Assembly (NCBI GenBank): GCA_036394195.1
Contig: DASWFO010000035.1
Span: 1-23,395, forward strand
Length of the DNA: 23,395 bases
Source: DATJPD01 sp036394195
Lineage (GTDB): Bacteria > Pseudomonadota > Alphaproteobacteria > CACIAM-22H2
Direction of reading: 5' to 3'
Each line of letters begins with the position of its first letter. Position 1 is the stretch's first letter. The translations under genes were made by a program, and so were the position numbers. Shown piece after piece: positions 1 to 7,252 of the stretch. The notes below the pieces were generated by a model, which was not told the DNA's origin, searched no databases, and saw only the letters and a program-made list of their open reading frames with translations.

Positions 1-626
1 TGCGCGAGCTGATGGCCGGCACGCACAGCTTCAATGACATTCAACGAGGCGTGCCGCTGATATCACGCGCCGTTCTGGTGGCGCGGCTACGGGAACTCGA
101 AGCCCAAGGGGTCATTGAACGACGGCGGCGCGCGGACGGAACCGGCCATGAGTATTGGCTCACACCGGCCGGCGATGGGTTCCGCTCCATCATGAATGAG
201 CTCGGTCGTTGGGGAATGACGTACACGCGCGACCGGATCAGGCGCGCCGATCTTGATCCCGGCCTTTTGATGTGGGGCTTGCGAAGGCGGGCCAACGTCA
301 ACACTCTGCCGGATCATCGCATCGTCGTGCGCTTCGAGTTCTCAGGCGTACCGGCGAGCCGAACGAAGTTCCGCGTCATGTGGCTGTTACTCGAACGTTC
401 AGGCGTGGGTGTGTGCGACAAGGACCCCGGATTTTCTGTTAATCTCAGAATCCGGGGCAACATCGGTGTTTACGTGGCCGTCTATCTCGGCCATGCGGCA
501 TGGCGCGATGTGGCTGGTAAGACACTGCTGCTGGATGGTGACCCCCGGATTGGAAAGCAGCTTCCCGATTGGCTGAGGCTCGGCGACGTGAGGGGCCGGG
601 AGCCATACGATATGGCCCCTCGATGA
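1..626 (+). CDS. HxlR-family winged-helix transcriptional regulator (5' end cut by window edge)
   Basis: The reading frame is already open at the left edge: the codons before the first visible ATG at 12 read R-E-L, matching the usual HxlR 'LREL' lead-in, so the ATG is internal. Visible motifs are SFNDIQRGVPLIS, then VLVARLRELEAQGVIERR, then EYWLTPAGDGF and LGRWG. Together these form the recognition helix, wing and terminal helix of the MarR/HxlR DNA-binding fold. About 100 residues follow this domain and end in a GDPRIGKQLPDWLRLG-like tail. That tail resembles the SCP2-like C-terminal half found in the longer HxlR proteins (family knowledge). Such proteins bind palindromic operators as dimers. 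The target is unknown, since the divergent or upstream neighbour lies outside the window. The stop at 624-626 overlaps an ATG at 623 (ATGA). Confidence 0.85.
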   Translation, partial: RELMAGTHSFNDIQRGVPLISRAVLVARLRELEAQGVIERRRRADGTGHEYWLTPAGDGFRSIMNELGRWGMTYTRDRIRRADLDPGLLMWGLRRRANVNTLPDHRIVVRFEFSGVPASRTKFRVMWLLLERSGVGVCDKDPGFSVNLRIRGNIGVYVAVYLGHAAWRDVAGKTLLLDGDPRIGKQLPDWLRLGDVRGREPYDMAPR

Positions 627-771
627 GCAACTGGGACTACTACTACCGACGGAGCGGTGGCTATCTGGCGTTAGCCGTGCGCTAGCGGGTATTGTCGCAG
701 CGAATTATTTTCTCGGCGTGGCCGGCATCGCGGCTTTCATGTTTTCAGTCGGATTTCGTCCCCGCCGCTAA
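623..771 (+). pseudogene. Possible small membrane-protein ORF broken by a frameshift
   Basis: An ATG at 623 overlaps the stop of the regulator and opens a 20-codon frame (MSNWDYYYRRSGGY...) that ends at TAG 683-685. In a second frame, which is also open across the same DNA, the reading continues as RALAGIVAANYFLGVAGIAA and ends at TAA 769-771. That segment would make one convincing transmembrane helix. Joining the two frames would give a roughly 50-residue, single-helix membrane peptide with an aromatic N-terminus. Either this is a decayed gene or the resemblance is chance. No ribosome-binding site is obvious, although ATGA coupling could supply one. The evidence is weak and rests only on residue composition. 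Confidence 0.25.
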
Positions 772-1207
772 AACGAGAGCATCAGAGCATGAGACGGACG
801 GGTTCTCCGCCTATCATCACCTGACCGAAACCAACGCATGATCGCAAATTCAGCTCGCGGTTCGGTTGTGCCCACGACTATACCCATGGTCTATCGCAGC
901 TGGTGGTGGCGCGAGCTGCACTTACGCCTGCGACTGCCCGACGGCCGGCGCTATGAGTCGCCAAAAACCCAGCCCGGGACCTCCGGCCAAGGGCGCCGCC
1001 AGACGAGGGGCGCCCCTTCCACATAAAATTCACATCAGTCGGCCCGTGAAGTTATAAAGTGTGACAGTACGACGACGGCGCTGCCGGCGGAGATGCAGCC
1101 CGTGGCCGCTCGTGGCGCGTGATGGGACGGTCGAGCGCCTAAAAGCCGGGGGGAGTTGGTGTGAGAGTTGCAGCGGGATCTTCGGTAAGATCTCCAATAG
1201 GATCTCC
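772..1207. other. Intergenic stretch with no supported gene
   Basis: This stretch lies between the broken small ORF and the SulP transporter. Short plus-strand frames exist (for example 838-1026 and 954-1057), but they are rich in Arg, Pro and Ser, show no recognisable motif and have no ribosome-binding site. The frame of the SulP gene extends upstream to a GTG at 1061, but residues encoded there (Arg/Cys-rich) look non-coding. No hairpin terminator with a T-run was seen. Confidence 0.5.
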
Positions 1208-3493
1208 GTGTCCCTGAACGCGACGATGCCCCGCGCGACCGCTGCCGCGGACGCGTCCCCGGTGACCGAAGCGCCGCTATCGCGGCTGACCGCGGCACCG
1301 ACTTCCGGCAACGGCGAACGCGCCTCGTCCGGCGACGCGCAGGCGATCGGGTGGCCCGCCCGCATGGTGCGGGAGATCCTGGCCGGCATCGCCGCTTGCG
1401 TCGCGATCCTGCCGACCTGCCTGTCCTCCGCCCTGCTCGCCTATGCGCCGTTCGGGCCCGGGCTCACCGCCCGCGGGGCGGCCGCCGGTCTGATCGGGGC
1501 GATCGCCGGCGGGTTCTTCGCCGCCCTGACCGCCCGGTCGTCGTTCATCATCTCGATCCCACGGCCTGGCGGCGCGCTGGCCCTCGCCAGCCTCGCCGCC
1601 GTGCTGCTGGCGGATCCGCTGTTCGCCGGCAATCCAGCGCTGTGCTTCCTCGCCATGGCCGTCTGTCTTCTTCTCGCCGGCCTTTGGCAGGTGGCGTTCG
1701 GGGCCCTTGGCGTCGCGAACCTCATCAAATTCACGCCGCACCCGGTCCTGGCCGGATTCATCAACGGCGTCGCCCTGCTGATCGCGCTGGGCGCGTTCCA
1801 CATCCTCTGGCGTGGCGCCGAGACCGCATACGGGGCGCTGAGCGCGCTCGCGTTTGCGGCCGTGCTGACAGTTGTCGTGATCTATTTCGAACGGCGGAAG
1901 ACGGGCCTGCCCGCGCCGATCGCGGGGCTGGCGATCGGCATGGCGGCGTTCTACGTGATCCGCGAGCTGGCGCCCGGACTGCCGCTCGGGCCGACCGTCG
2001 GAGCCCTGTCGCTCGACGTGAACAGCGTGATGAGCCCGGCCGCCGATGGCGGGGTGTACGCGGCCCTTCGCGCCGAAGCGCCGGCGATCCTGCTGACATC
2101 CCTCGTGATCGCGGTGGTTACCTCGCTCGAAACCCTGCTCGTCGCGCGGATGATCCGGAACCTCGGCCCGCTGCCGCCCGATGGCGCGCGGTTCCTGCTG
2201 GGTCAGGGGATCGGCAACGTCGCGGCGGCGGCGCTGGGCGGCATCGCCATCTCCGCCGGCCCGTCTCAATCGCTGACCGCCTTCCGCGCCGGCGGCCGGA
2301 CGCGGCTCACCGGCCTCAGTGCGGCGGTGCTCCTGCTCATCGTCGGAGCGCTGGCGCCTGGGGTGCTCGCGGCCATTCCGCAGGTCGTCCTGTGCGCGAT
2401 CCTGTTCGCGAACAGCATCCTCGTCGTCGACCCCTGGAGCCTGCGGCTGCTGCGCGATGCGTTCCGCGCGAAGACCCGGCGCGGCAGCATATGGAAGAAC
2501 CTGGCGGTCATCGTCGCGGTAACGGCCATCACCGGCATCATGTCCGTGACCGAAGGGGTGATGGCCGGGATCGTCCTGTCCTGCCTCATCTTCATTGTCA
2601 GCATGAGCCGCCCCCTCGTCCGCCGGCGCCAGCGCGGCGACAAGGTCTTCTCTCAGCGCGTGCGGCCGGAGCGCGATGTCGAGATTCTGCGGCGCGTCGG
2701 GCACCGGCGGGCCGTCCTGGAGCTTCAGGGCGTCATGTTCTTCGGCAACACCGACGATCTGTGCACCGAGATCGAGACGCTGTTCGGCGACGTCGACATC
2801 ATCCTGCTCGACTGCCGGCGCGTGGCCGATATCGATATTTCGGCGATCGGCGCCTTGGAGCAGGCCGTGGCCAAGGCCCGCGCCGCCCGGAAGCACCTGC
2901 TGTTCTGCCACATGCCCGAGCTGCATATGGGCCTGTTCGCGACCAACGCCGAGGCGGGATCCGACACGACCGTCTTTGGGGATCTCGATACGGCGCTCGA
3001 ATGGATGGAAGAAACGGTCCTGCGCGAGGAAGGGGCTTCGGAGTTCGAAGAGCTTCCTCTCGATCAGATCGAGTTCCTCCACGGTCTCGATGCCCGCGAG
3101 ATCGCGGAGGTGAGAAAGCACCTGATGCCGATGTCCTTCCCCGGCGGCGGGGATTTGTGCCGTCAGGGCGAGGAGGCCGATTATCTCTGGATCCTCAGCT
3201 CCGGCAGCGTCAGCATCTGGGTCGACGGCCAGAACGGCCAGGGCGCCAAGCGCATCGCCGGCCTGGCGCGGGGCACCATCGTCGGCGAGATGGCCCTCCT
3301 CGAAGGCGGCCGGCGATCGGCCACGGTGCGGGCCGACGAGGACGTCACCGGCTACATGATCGACCGGGAAACCTTCGACGCGCTGCTGCTCGAGCGGCCC
3401 CGCATCGGCGGCACGATCCTGATCAACATCGCCCGCGAGATGGCCCGGCGCCTGCGCCGAACCTCCCAGGCCTTCAGCGCCGCGACCGTCTGA
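1208..3493 (+). CDS. SulP-family anion transporter with STAS and cyclic-nucleotide-binding domains
   Basis: This is an inner-membrane SulP/SLC26-type transporter, probably for sulfate or bicarbonate-like anions. Numbering is from GTG 1208 (761 aa). An AGGA ribosome-binding site at 1199-1202 sits 5 bases before that GTG; ATG 1226 and GTG 1061 are alternatives, and the 1061 extension looks non-coding. Residues ~55-470 hold about ten or more hydrophobic segments, with SulP-type motifs SIPRPGG, FTPHPVLAGFINGVALL and VTSLETLLVARM. A STAS domain follows at ~500-600 (ELQGVMFFGNTDDL, ILLDCRRVADIDISAIGAL). A CNMP-binding domain is at ~626-746, with the phosphate-binding cassette GEMALLEGGRRSA at ~693-705. 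The Arg-Ser-Ala ending of the cassette fits cAMP or cGMP binding, so transport may be nucleotide-gated (inference). The gene stands alone, with long gaps on both sides. Confidence 0.88.
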   Translation: MSLNATMPRATAAADASPVTEAPLSRLTAAPTSGNGERASSGDAQAIGWPARMVREILAGIAACVAILPTCLSSALLAYAPFGPGLTARGAAAGLIGAIAGGFFAALTARSSFIISIPRPGGALALASLAAVLLADPLFAGNPALCFLAMAVCLLLAGLWQVAFGALGVANLIKFTPHPVLAGFINGVALLIALGAFHILWRGAETAYGALSALAFAAVLTVVVIYFERRKTGLPAPIAGLAIGMAAFYVIRELAPGLPLGPTVGALSLDVNSVMSPAADGGVYAALRAEAPAILLTSLVIAVVTSLETLLVARMIRNLGPLPPDGARFLLGQGIGNVAAAALGGIAISAGPSQSLTAFRAGGRTRLTGLSAAVLLLIVGALAPGVLAAIPQVVLCAILFANSILVVDPWSLRLLRDAFRAKTRRGSIWKNLAVIVAVTAITGIMSVTEGVMAGIVLSCLIFIVSMSRPLVRRRQRGDKVFSQRVRPERDVEILRRVGHRRAVLELQGVMFFGNTDDLCTEIETLFGDVDIILLDCRRVADIDISAIGALEQAVAKARAARKHLLFCHMPELHMGLFATNAEAGSDTTVFGDLDTALEWMEETVLREEGASEFEELPLDQIEFLHGLDAREIAEVRKHLMPMSFPGGGDLCRQGEEADYLWILSSGSVSIWVDGQNGQGAKRIAGLARGTIVGEMALLEGGRRSATVRADEDVTGYMIDRETFDALLLERPRIGGTILINIAREMARRLRRTSQAFSAATV

Positions 3494-3838
3494 GGCGCGC
3501 AACCCTGTCCCGGCGTGGTCGTTGTATGACCGACCGCACGCCACCAGGATGAGGACGCCCGAGAACAATTGCACACCCCTGTGCAATTGTTCGGGCCCAA
3601 ATTTATATGTTGCCGCAATGACTTCGGGAACTATTGCAGTATTGCACGAGATTCGGGGGGCGGCGCCCGACCGGCGCGCCCTTGCCGGGTGCCGCCGGCG
3701 CCGCGCCCCGCCCCGCGGCCCGCAACGGCCTTTATCCTCATGGCCGATATACGTTTTTTGCCCGGCAACGGGCTCGTTTCCGGGGCACCGATCGGCTAGA
3801 TTGAGGACATCGGCAATCGACCTAAAGACCTGTTCCAT
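3494..3838. other. Gap between SulP transporter and coxD: palindrome, ATTGCA repeats, GC-rich spacer
   Basis: This 345-bp gap carries a perfect palindrome at 3563-3592 (listed separately). Further ATTGCA hexamers occur at 3633-3638 and 3641-3646. After these come a GC-rich block (~3655-3730) and an AT-richer stretch just before coxD. A weak promoter-like pair is TTGAGG at 3801-3806 and TAAAGA at 3823-3828 with a 16-bp spacer. It would start transcription almost at the coxD ATG (3839), which itself has no clear ribosome-binding site. No credible gene was seen. Confidence 0.45.
3563..3592. repeat. Perfect inverted repeat, 13-bp arms with CCCC centre
   Basis: The arm GAACAATTGCACA at 3563-3575 is followed by CCCC and its exact reverse complement TGTGCAATTGTTC at 3580-3592. 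A further GCCC/GGGC pairing is possible outside the arms if a 2-base bulge is allowed. It begins about 70 bases after the SulP stop codon. The downstream bases are A/T-rich but contain no T-run, so a Rho-independent terminator is not well supported. A two-fold operator, with extra half-site-like ATTGCA hexamers 3' of it, is an equally good reading. Confidence 0.7.
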
Positions 3839-4774
3839 ATGAGCTCTCCCTCCCGCACCAGCCCGGCCCACATTCCGAACTCCGTCGACGACGCCCTGGC
3901 CCTGCTCCGCGACGGCCGCTACGTCGCTGACCGCAGCCTCGCCACCGCCGTCTTCCTGTCGCTGCGCCTGAACCGCCCGCTGTTCCTCGAAGGCGAAGCC
4001 GGTGTCGGCAAGACCGAGATCGCCAAGGTCCTCGCCGAGACGCTCGGCCGCCGCCTGATCCGCCTGCAATGCTACGAAGGCCTCGACACGGCGGCCGCGG
4101 TCTACGAATGGAACTACCCGCGCCAGATGATCGAGATCCGGCTGGCCGAAGCGCGCGACGAAAGCCGCGACACACTGGACGAGGAGATCTTCTCCGAGCG
4201 CTTCCTGATCCGCCGCCCGCTCCTGCAGGCCCTGGCGCCGCATCCCGAAGGCCCGCCCGTCCTGCTGATCGACGAGCTCGATCGCACCGACGAGCCGTTC
4301 GAGGCCTATCTGCTCGAAGTGCTGTCCGACTTCCAGGTCACCATCCCGGAGCTCGGTACGATCAAGGCGCCGGCACCGCCGATCGTCATCGTCACCTCCA
4401 ACCGGACGCGCGAGATCCATGACGCGCTGAAGCGCCGCTGCTTCTATTACTGGGTCGACTATCCGAACGCCGAGCGCGAGCTCGAGATCCTGCGGCTGAA
4501 GGCGCCGGGGGCCGCCGAGGACCTGACGCGCCAGGTCGTCGGCTTCGTCCAGAAGCTGCGCCGCGAGGAGCTGTTCAAGCTGCCGGGCGTCGCGGAGACC
4601 ATCGACTGGACCAAGGCGCTGGTCGAGCTCGACCGCGTGACGCTCGATCCGGCGACGGTCAACGACACGCTGGGCGCCCTGCTGAAATACCAGGACGACA
4701 TCACCAAGATCCGCGGCGGCGAGGTGACGCGCATCCTGCGTGACGTCGAGACGGAGCTGGCGACACCGCGATGA
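3839..4774 (+). CDS. coxD: CoxD-type MoxR AAA+ ATPase for molybdenum hydroxylase maturation
   Basis: This is a 311-residue cytoplasmic AAA+ ATPase of the MoxR class. Walker A is GEAGVGKT at 52-59, Walker B is VLLIDELDR at 141-149, sensor 1 is VTSNRTR at 185-191, and the likely arginine-finger pair is at 199-200. The run RLQCYEGLDTAAAVYEWNY at ~75-93 is characteristic of CoxD, which in aerobic CO dehydrogenase clusters helps build the sulfurated [CuSMoO2] or related Mo active site (family knowledge). Length is close to known CoxD (~295 aa). It overlaps coxE by ATGA, which is the standard CoxD-CoxE pairing in which the VWA protein acts as partner of the ATPase. No L, M or S hydroxylase subunit accompanies it here, so the client enzyme must lie elsewhere. 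Confidence 0.87.
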   Translation: MSSPSRTSPAHIPNSVDDALALLRDGRYVADRSLATAVFLSLRLNRPLFLEGEAGVGKTEIAKVLAETLGRRLIRLQCYEGLDTAAAVYEWNYPRQMIEIRLAEARDESRDTLDEEIFSERFLIRRPLLQALAPHPEGPPVLLIDELDRTDEPFEAYLLEVLSDFQVTIPELGTIKAPAPPIVIVTSNRTREIHDALKRRCFYYWVDYPNAERELEILRLKAPGAAEDLTRQVVGFVQKLRREELFKLPGVAETIDWTKALVELDRVTLDPATVNDTLGALLKYQDDITKIRGGEVTRILRDVETELATPR

Positions 4775-6018
4775 GCGACAGGCCCGCCGAACCCCAAACG
4801 GCCGATGCCGATTCCGGGACCGGCGCGCTGACGGCCAACCTGATGCATTTCGCCCGCGCGCTGCGCGCCGCCGGGCTGCCGATCGGCCCCGGCCGGGTCA
4901 TCGACGCCGTCCATGCCGTGCGCGCCGCCGGCATCGCCAACCGGGCCGATTTCTACTGGACCCTGCACGCGATCTTCGTCAACCGGCGCGACCAGCACGA
5001 CCTGTTCGACGAGGCGTTCCGCCTGTTCTGGCGCGACCCGCAGCTGCTCGAGCGCATGATGGCCATGCTCCTGCCGCAGCTGCAGGTGCCGCCGGACGAG
5101 ACCCGCAAGCCGACCACGCGGCGCATCGCCGAGGCGCTGCGCGGCAACGAGCCCCAGCGCAAGGTCGAGCCGGCCAAGGTCGAGGAGACGATCGACGCGA
5201 CGCTGACCTGGTCGGACCGCGAGGTGCTGCGGGCCAAGGACTTCGAGCAGATGTCGAACGACGAGGTCGAGGCCGCCAAGGCGATGATGGCGAAGCTGCG
5301 CCTGCCCTTCGCCCCGGTGCCGACGCGGCGCTACCGGCCCGATCCGGCCGGGACGCGCGCCGACCTGCGCGCGACCTTGCGGGCCACCATGCGCACCGGC
5401 GGCGACCTGATCACGCTGAAGTTCCGCACCCGCCGCGTGCGGCTGCCGCCGATCGTCGTGCTGTGCGACATCTCGGGATCGATGGAGCGCTACTCGCGGA
5501 TGTTCCTGCACTTCCTGCACGCGCTGACCAACGACCGCAGCCGCGTCTATACGTTCCTGTTCGGCACCCGGCTGACCAACGTGACGCGCCACATGAAGTT
5601 TCGCGACATCGACCAGGCGCTGTCGCGGGTGGCCGGGGCGGTCGAAGACTGGTCCGGCGGAACCCGCATCGGGCATGCGCTGGCCGAGTTCAACCTGCGC
5701 TGGTCCCGCCGCGTGCTGGGGCAGAACGCCGTGGTCCTGTTCATCAGCGACGGCCTCGACCGCGACGCCGGCGTCGGCCTTGCACGCGAGATGGAGCGGC
5801 TGCACAAATCCTGTCACCGGCTGGTGTGGCTGAACCCCCTGTTGCGCTACGACGGCTTCGAACCCAAATCCCAGGGCATGCGCGCGATCCTGCCGCATGT
5901 CGACGAGTTCCGGGCGGCGCACAACCTCGCCAGCCTCGAGGACCTCATCAAGACCCTGGGCGATCCGTCGCCCAGGGCCGCGCGCTCCCTCTTCCTCTGG
6001 CAAGGAAAAGCCGCATGA
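4771..6018 (+). CDS. coxE: CoxE-type VWA-domain protein, partner of CoxD
   Basis: This 415-residue protein has an alpha-helical, charged N-terminal half and a von Willebrand factor A domain from ~225. The metal-ion-dependent adhesion site is intact: DISGS at 233-237, the Thr in GGTRIG near 298, and Asp in ISDGLD near 327. Proteins of this type (CoxE, DUF58/VWA class) work with MoxR ATPases such as CoxD in loading or sulfurating the molybdenum centre of CO dehydrogenase-like hydroxylases. Its start codon overlaps the coxD stop by four bases, and its own stop overlaps the next ATG in the same way, so coxD, coxE and the XdhC N-terminal gene are probably translationally coupled. There is no signal peptide. 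Confidence 0.87.
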   Translation: MSDRPAEPQTADADSGTGALTANLMHFARALRAAGLPIGPGRVIDAVHAVRAAGIANRADFYWTLHAIFVNRRDQHDLFDEAFRLFWRDPQLLERMMAMLLPQLQVPPDETRKPTTRRIAEALRGNEPQRKVEPAKVEETIDATLTWSDREVLRAKDFEQMSNDEVEAAKAMMAKLRLPFAPVPTRRYRPDPAGTRADLRATLRATMRTGGDLITLKFRTRRVRLPPIVVLCDISGSMERYSRMFLHFLHALTNDRSRVYTFLFGTRLTNVTRHMKFRDIDQALSRVAGAVEDWSGGTRIGHALAEFNLRWSRRVLGQNAVVLFISDGLDRDAGVGLAREMERLHKSCHRLVWLNPLLRYDGFEPKSQGMRAILPHVDEFRAAHNLASLEDLIKTLGDPSPRAARSLFLWQGKAA

Positions 6019-6335
6019 ACGACAGCGAAGACATTCTCGGCGAAGCCGCCCAGTGGCGGAAAGCCGGCAAGGGCGTGGCGCTCTGCACCGTGGTCACCAC
6101 CTGGGGCTCGAGCCCGCGACCGGTGGGCAGCCAGCTCGCCGTCGACGACGCCGGCCGCTTCGTCGGCTCGGTCTCGGGCGGCTGCATCGAAGGGGCCGTG
6201 ATCAAGGAAGCCAAGGAGACCATCGCCTCGGGCAAGCCGAAGCTGCTCGATTTCGGCGTCACCAACGAGCAAGCCTGGGAAGTCGGCCTCGCCTGCGGCG
6301 GCAAGGTCCAGGTGTTCGTGGAAAGGGTTGACTGA
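6015..6335 (+). CDS. XdhC/CoxI-family protein, N-terminal-domain-only form
   Basis: This 106-residue protein corresponds only to the N-terminal XdhC/CoxI domain. Conserved motifs are TWGSSPRPVGS at ~29-39, GSVSGGCIEG at ~51-60 with Cys57, and the closing GLACGGKVQVFVE at ~91-103 with Cys94. Full-length XdhC adds a Rossmann C-terminal domain and binds and protects molybdenum cofactor before sulfuration and insertion into xanthine dehydrogenase-type enzymes (family knowledge). Here the C-terminal half is a separate gene starting at 6542. ATG 6015 is chosen because it overlaps the coxE stop (ATGA) and removes a long non-homologous upstream reading. A palindromic repeat element separates it from its other half. 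Confidence 0.85.
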   Translation: MNDSEDILGEAAQWRKAGKGVALCTVVTTWGSSPRPVGSQLAVDDAGRFVGSVSGGCIEGAVIKEAKETIASGKPKLLDFGVTNEQAWEVGLACGGKVQVFVERVD

Positions 6336-6351
6336 ATGCGCTCTGCTGCAA

Positions 6352-6525
6352 CACCCCCCACCCTAGCCCTCCCCCGCAAGGGGGGAGGGAAATGCGGACG
6401 TGAGACGGTGCGCCTCCCTCTGACGCCCTCCCCCGAGCCAGGTCTTTTCAAGCTTGGGGGGGAGGCGCGTCGGGCGCCCGCAAACGCTCCAGTGGAGCGT
6501 TTGCAGCCCACGCGGGGTGGGGGTG
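6352..6525. repeat. Palindromic GC-rich intergenic element with terminal inverted repeats
   Basis: The element is bounded by CACCCCCCACCC at 6352-6363 and GGGTGGGGGTG at 6515-6525, which pair as imperfect inverted ends. Inside are a CCCTCCCCC/GGGGGAGGG hairpin around a GCAA loop (6367-6389), a second C-run/G-run pair, and a perfect palindrome at 6480-6504 with arms GCAAACGCTCCA and TGGAGCGTTTGC around one G. Elements of this look are dispersed in many copies in alphaproteobacterial genomes (general knowledge). It occupies nearly all of the gap between the two XdhC halves. A short frame across it (6336-6545) is not a gene. Confidence 0.75.
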
Positions 6526-6541
6526 CCGGAATGGTCATTTC

Positions 6542-7243
6542 ATGAACCGCGACATCATCGAGAAGCTCTCCGCGGCGCGCGCGGCCAAGCGGCCGGTGGC
6601 GCTGGCGACCAACCTGCGCTCCGGTCAGCAGAAGCTGATCTATGCCGACGGCGCCGAGGGCGAGCTCTGCCTCGACGTCGACATGACCGCGGCCGCCGTC
6701 GACGCGATCCACCGCGACCACCATACGCGGCTGTCGACGCCGGCCGGCGAGGTGTTCATCCAGGTCTTCAACCCGCCGCCGCGCCTCATCATCGTCGGCG
6801 CCGTGCATATCGCCCAGCCGCTGGCGCGCATGGGCGATCTGGCCGGCTATGGCGTGTCGATCATCGATCCCAGGCGCGGCTTTGCCGAGAGCCAGCGGTT
6901 CGAGGGGGTCGAGATCTCGGGCGAGTGGCCCGACGAGGCGATGGCGCGGCTGAAGCCGGACGCGCGGAGCGCCGTCGTCACCCTGACCCACGATCCGAAG
7001 CTCGACGATCCGGCGCTGGAGGCGGCGCTGAAGTCCTCTGCGTTCTATGTCGGGGCGCTCGGCAGCCGCAAGACGCACGCGGCGCGGCTCGATCGGCTCA
7101 AGGCGCTGGGCTTTAGCGAGACGGACCTTAAGCGCATTCACGGTCCGGTCGGGCTCGATATCGGCGCCCTCTCGCCGGCGGAAATCGCGATCTCGATCCT
7201 GGCGCAGATCACGCAGCTGCGCCGCGCCGGAGCCGATGAATGA
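6542..7243 (+). CDS. XdhC-family protein, C-terminal Rossmann-domain form
   Basis: This 233-residue protein carries the XdhC C-terminal (Rossmann) domain. The dinucleotide-type beta-strand/turn RLIIVGAVHIAQPLARMG lies at ~81-98. After it come VTLTHDPKLDDPAL (~146-159), YVGALGSRKTHAAR (~169-182) and the hallmark IHGPVGLDIGALSPAEIAIS (~199-218). In the family this domain cooperates with the XdhC N-domain in molybdenum-cofactor handling, often together with a cysteine desulfurase. The N-terminal ~75 residues form a separate small domain. The start at 6542 lies just past the palindromic element, with no strong ribosome-binding site. Together with the 6015-6335 gene it makes a split XdhC. It ends 9 bases before the stop of the convergent oxygenase gene. 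Confidence 0.85.
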   Translation: MNRDIIEKLSAARAAKRPVALATNLRSGQQKLIYADGAEGELCLDVDMTAAAVDAIHRDHHTRLSTPAGEVFIQVFNPPPRLIIVGAVHIAQPLARMGDLAGYGVSIIDPRRGFAESQRFEGVEISGEWPDEAMARLKPDARSAVVTLTHDPKLDDPALEAALKSSAFYVGALGSRKTHAARLDRLKALGFSETDLKRIHGPVGLDIGALSPAEIAISILAQITQLRRAGADE

Positions 7244-7252
7244 GGACCGGCT

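Noticed and set aside
838..1057. Two overlapping short plus-strand frames before the SulP gene
   Set aside because: No ribosome-binding site, no motif, low-complexity Arg/Pro/Ser composition.
3563..3600. Palindrome as a Rho-independent terminator of the SulP gene
   Set aside because: The stem is strong but is not followed by a T-run on either strand, so it is listed as an inverted repeat only.
1277..4420. Very long minus-strand frame (over 1000 codons) across the SulP gene and coxD
   Set aside because: It is the antisense shadow of two clear genes in high-GC DNA. Its product is Arg/Gly/Asp-rich with no domain, and it ignores the real gene boundaries.
4459..6003. Long minus-strand frame opposite coxD and coxE
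   Set aside because: This is a GC-driven shadow of coxD and coxE, rich in Arg, Ala and Gln, with no recognisable motif.
6336..6545. Plus-strand frame between the XdhC halves
   Set aside because: It lies wholly in the palindromic element. Pro/Gly/Arg composition simply reflects the repeat.
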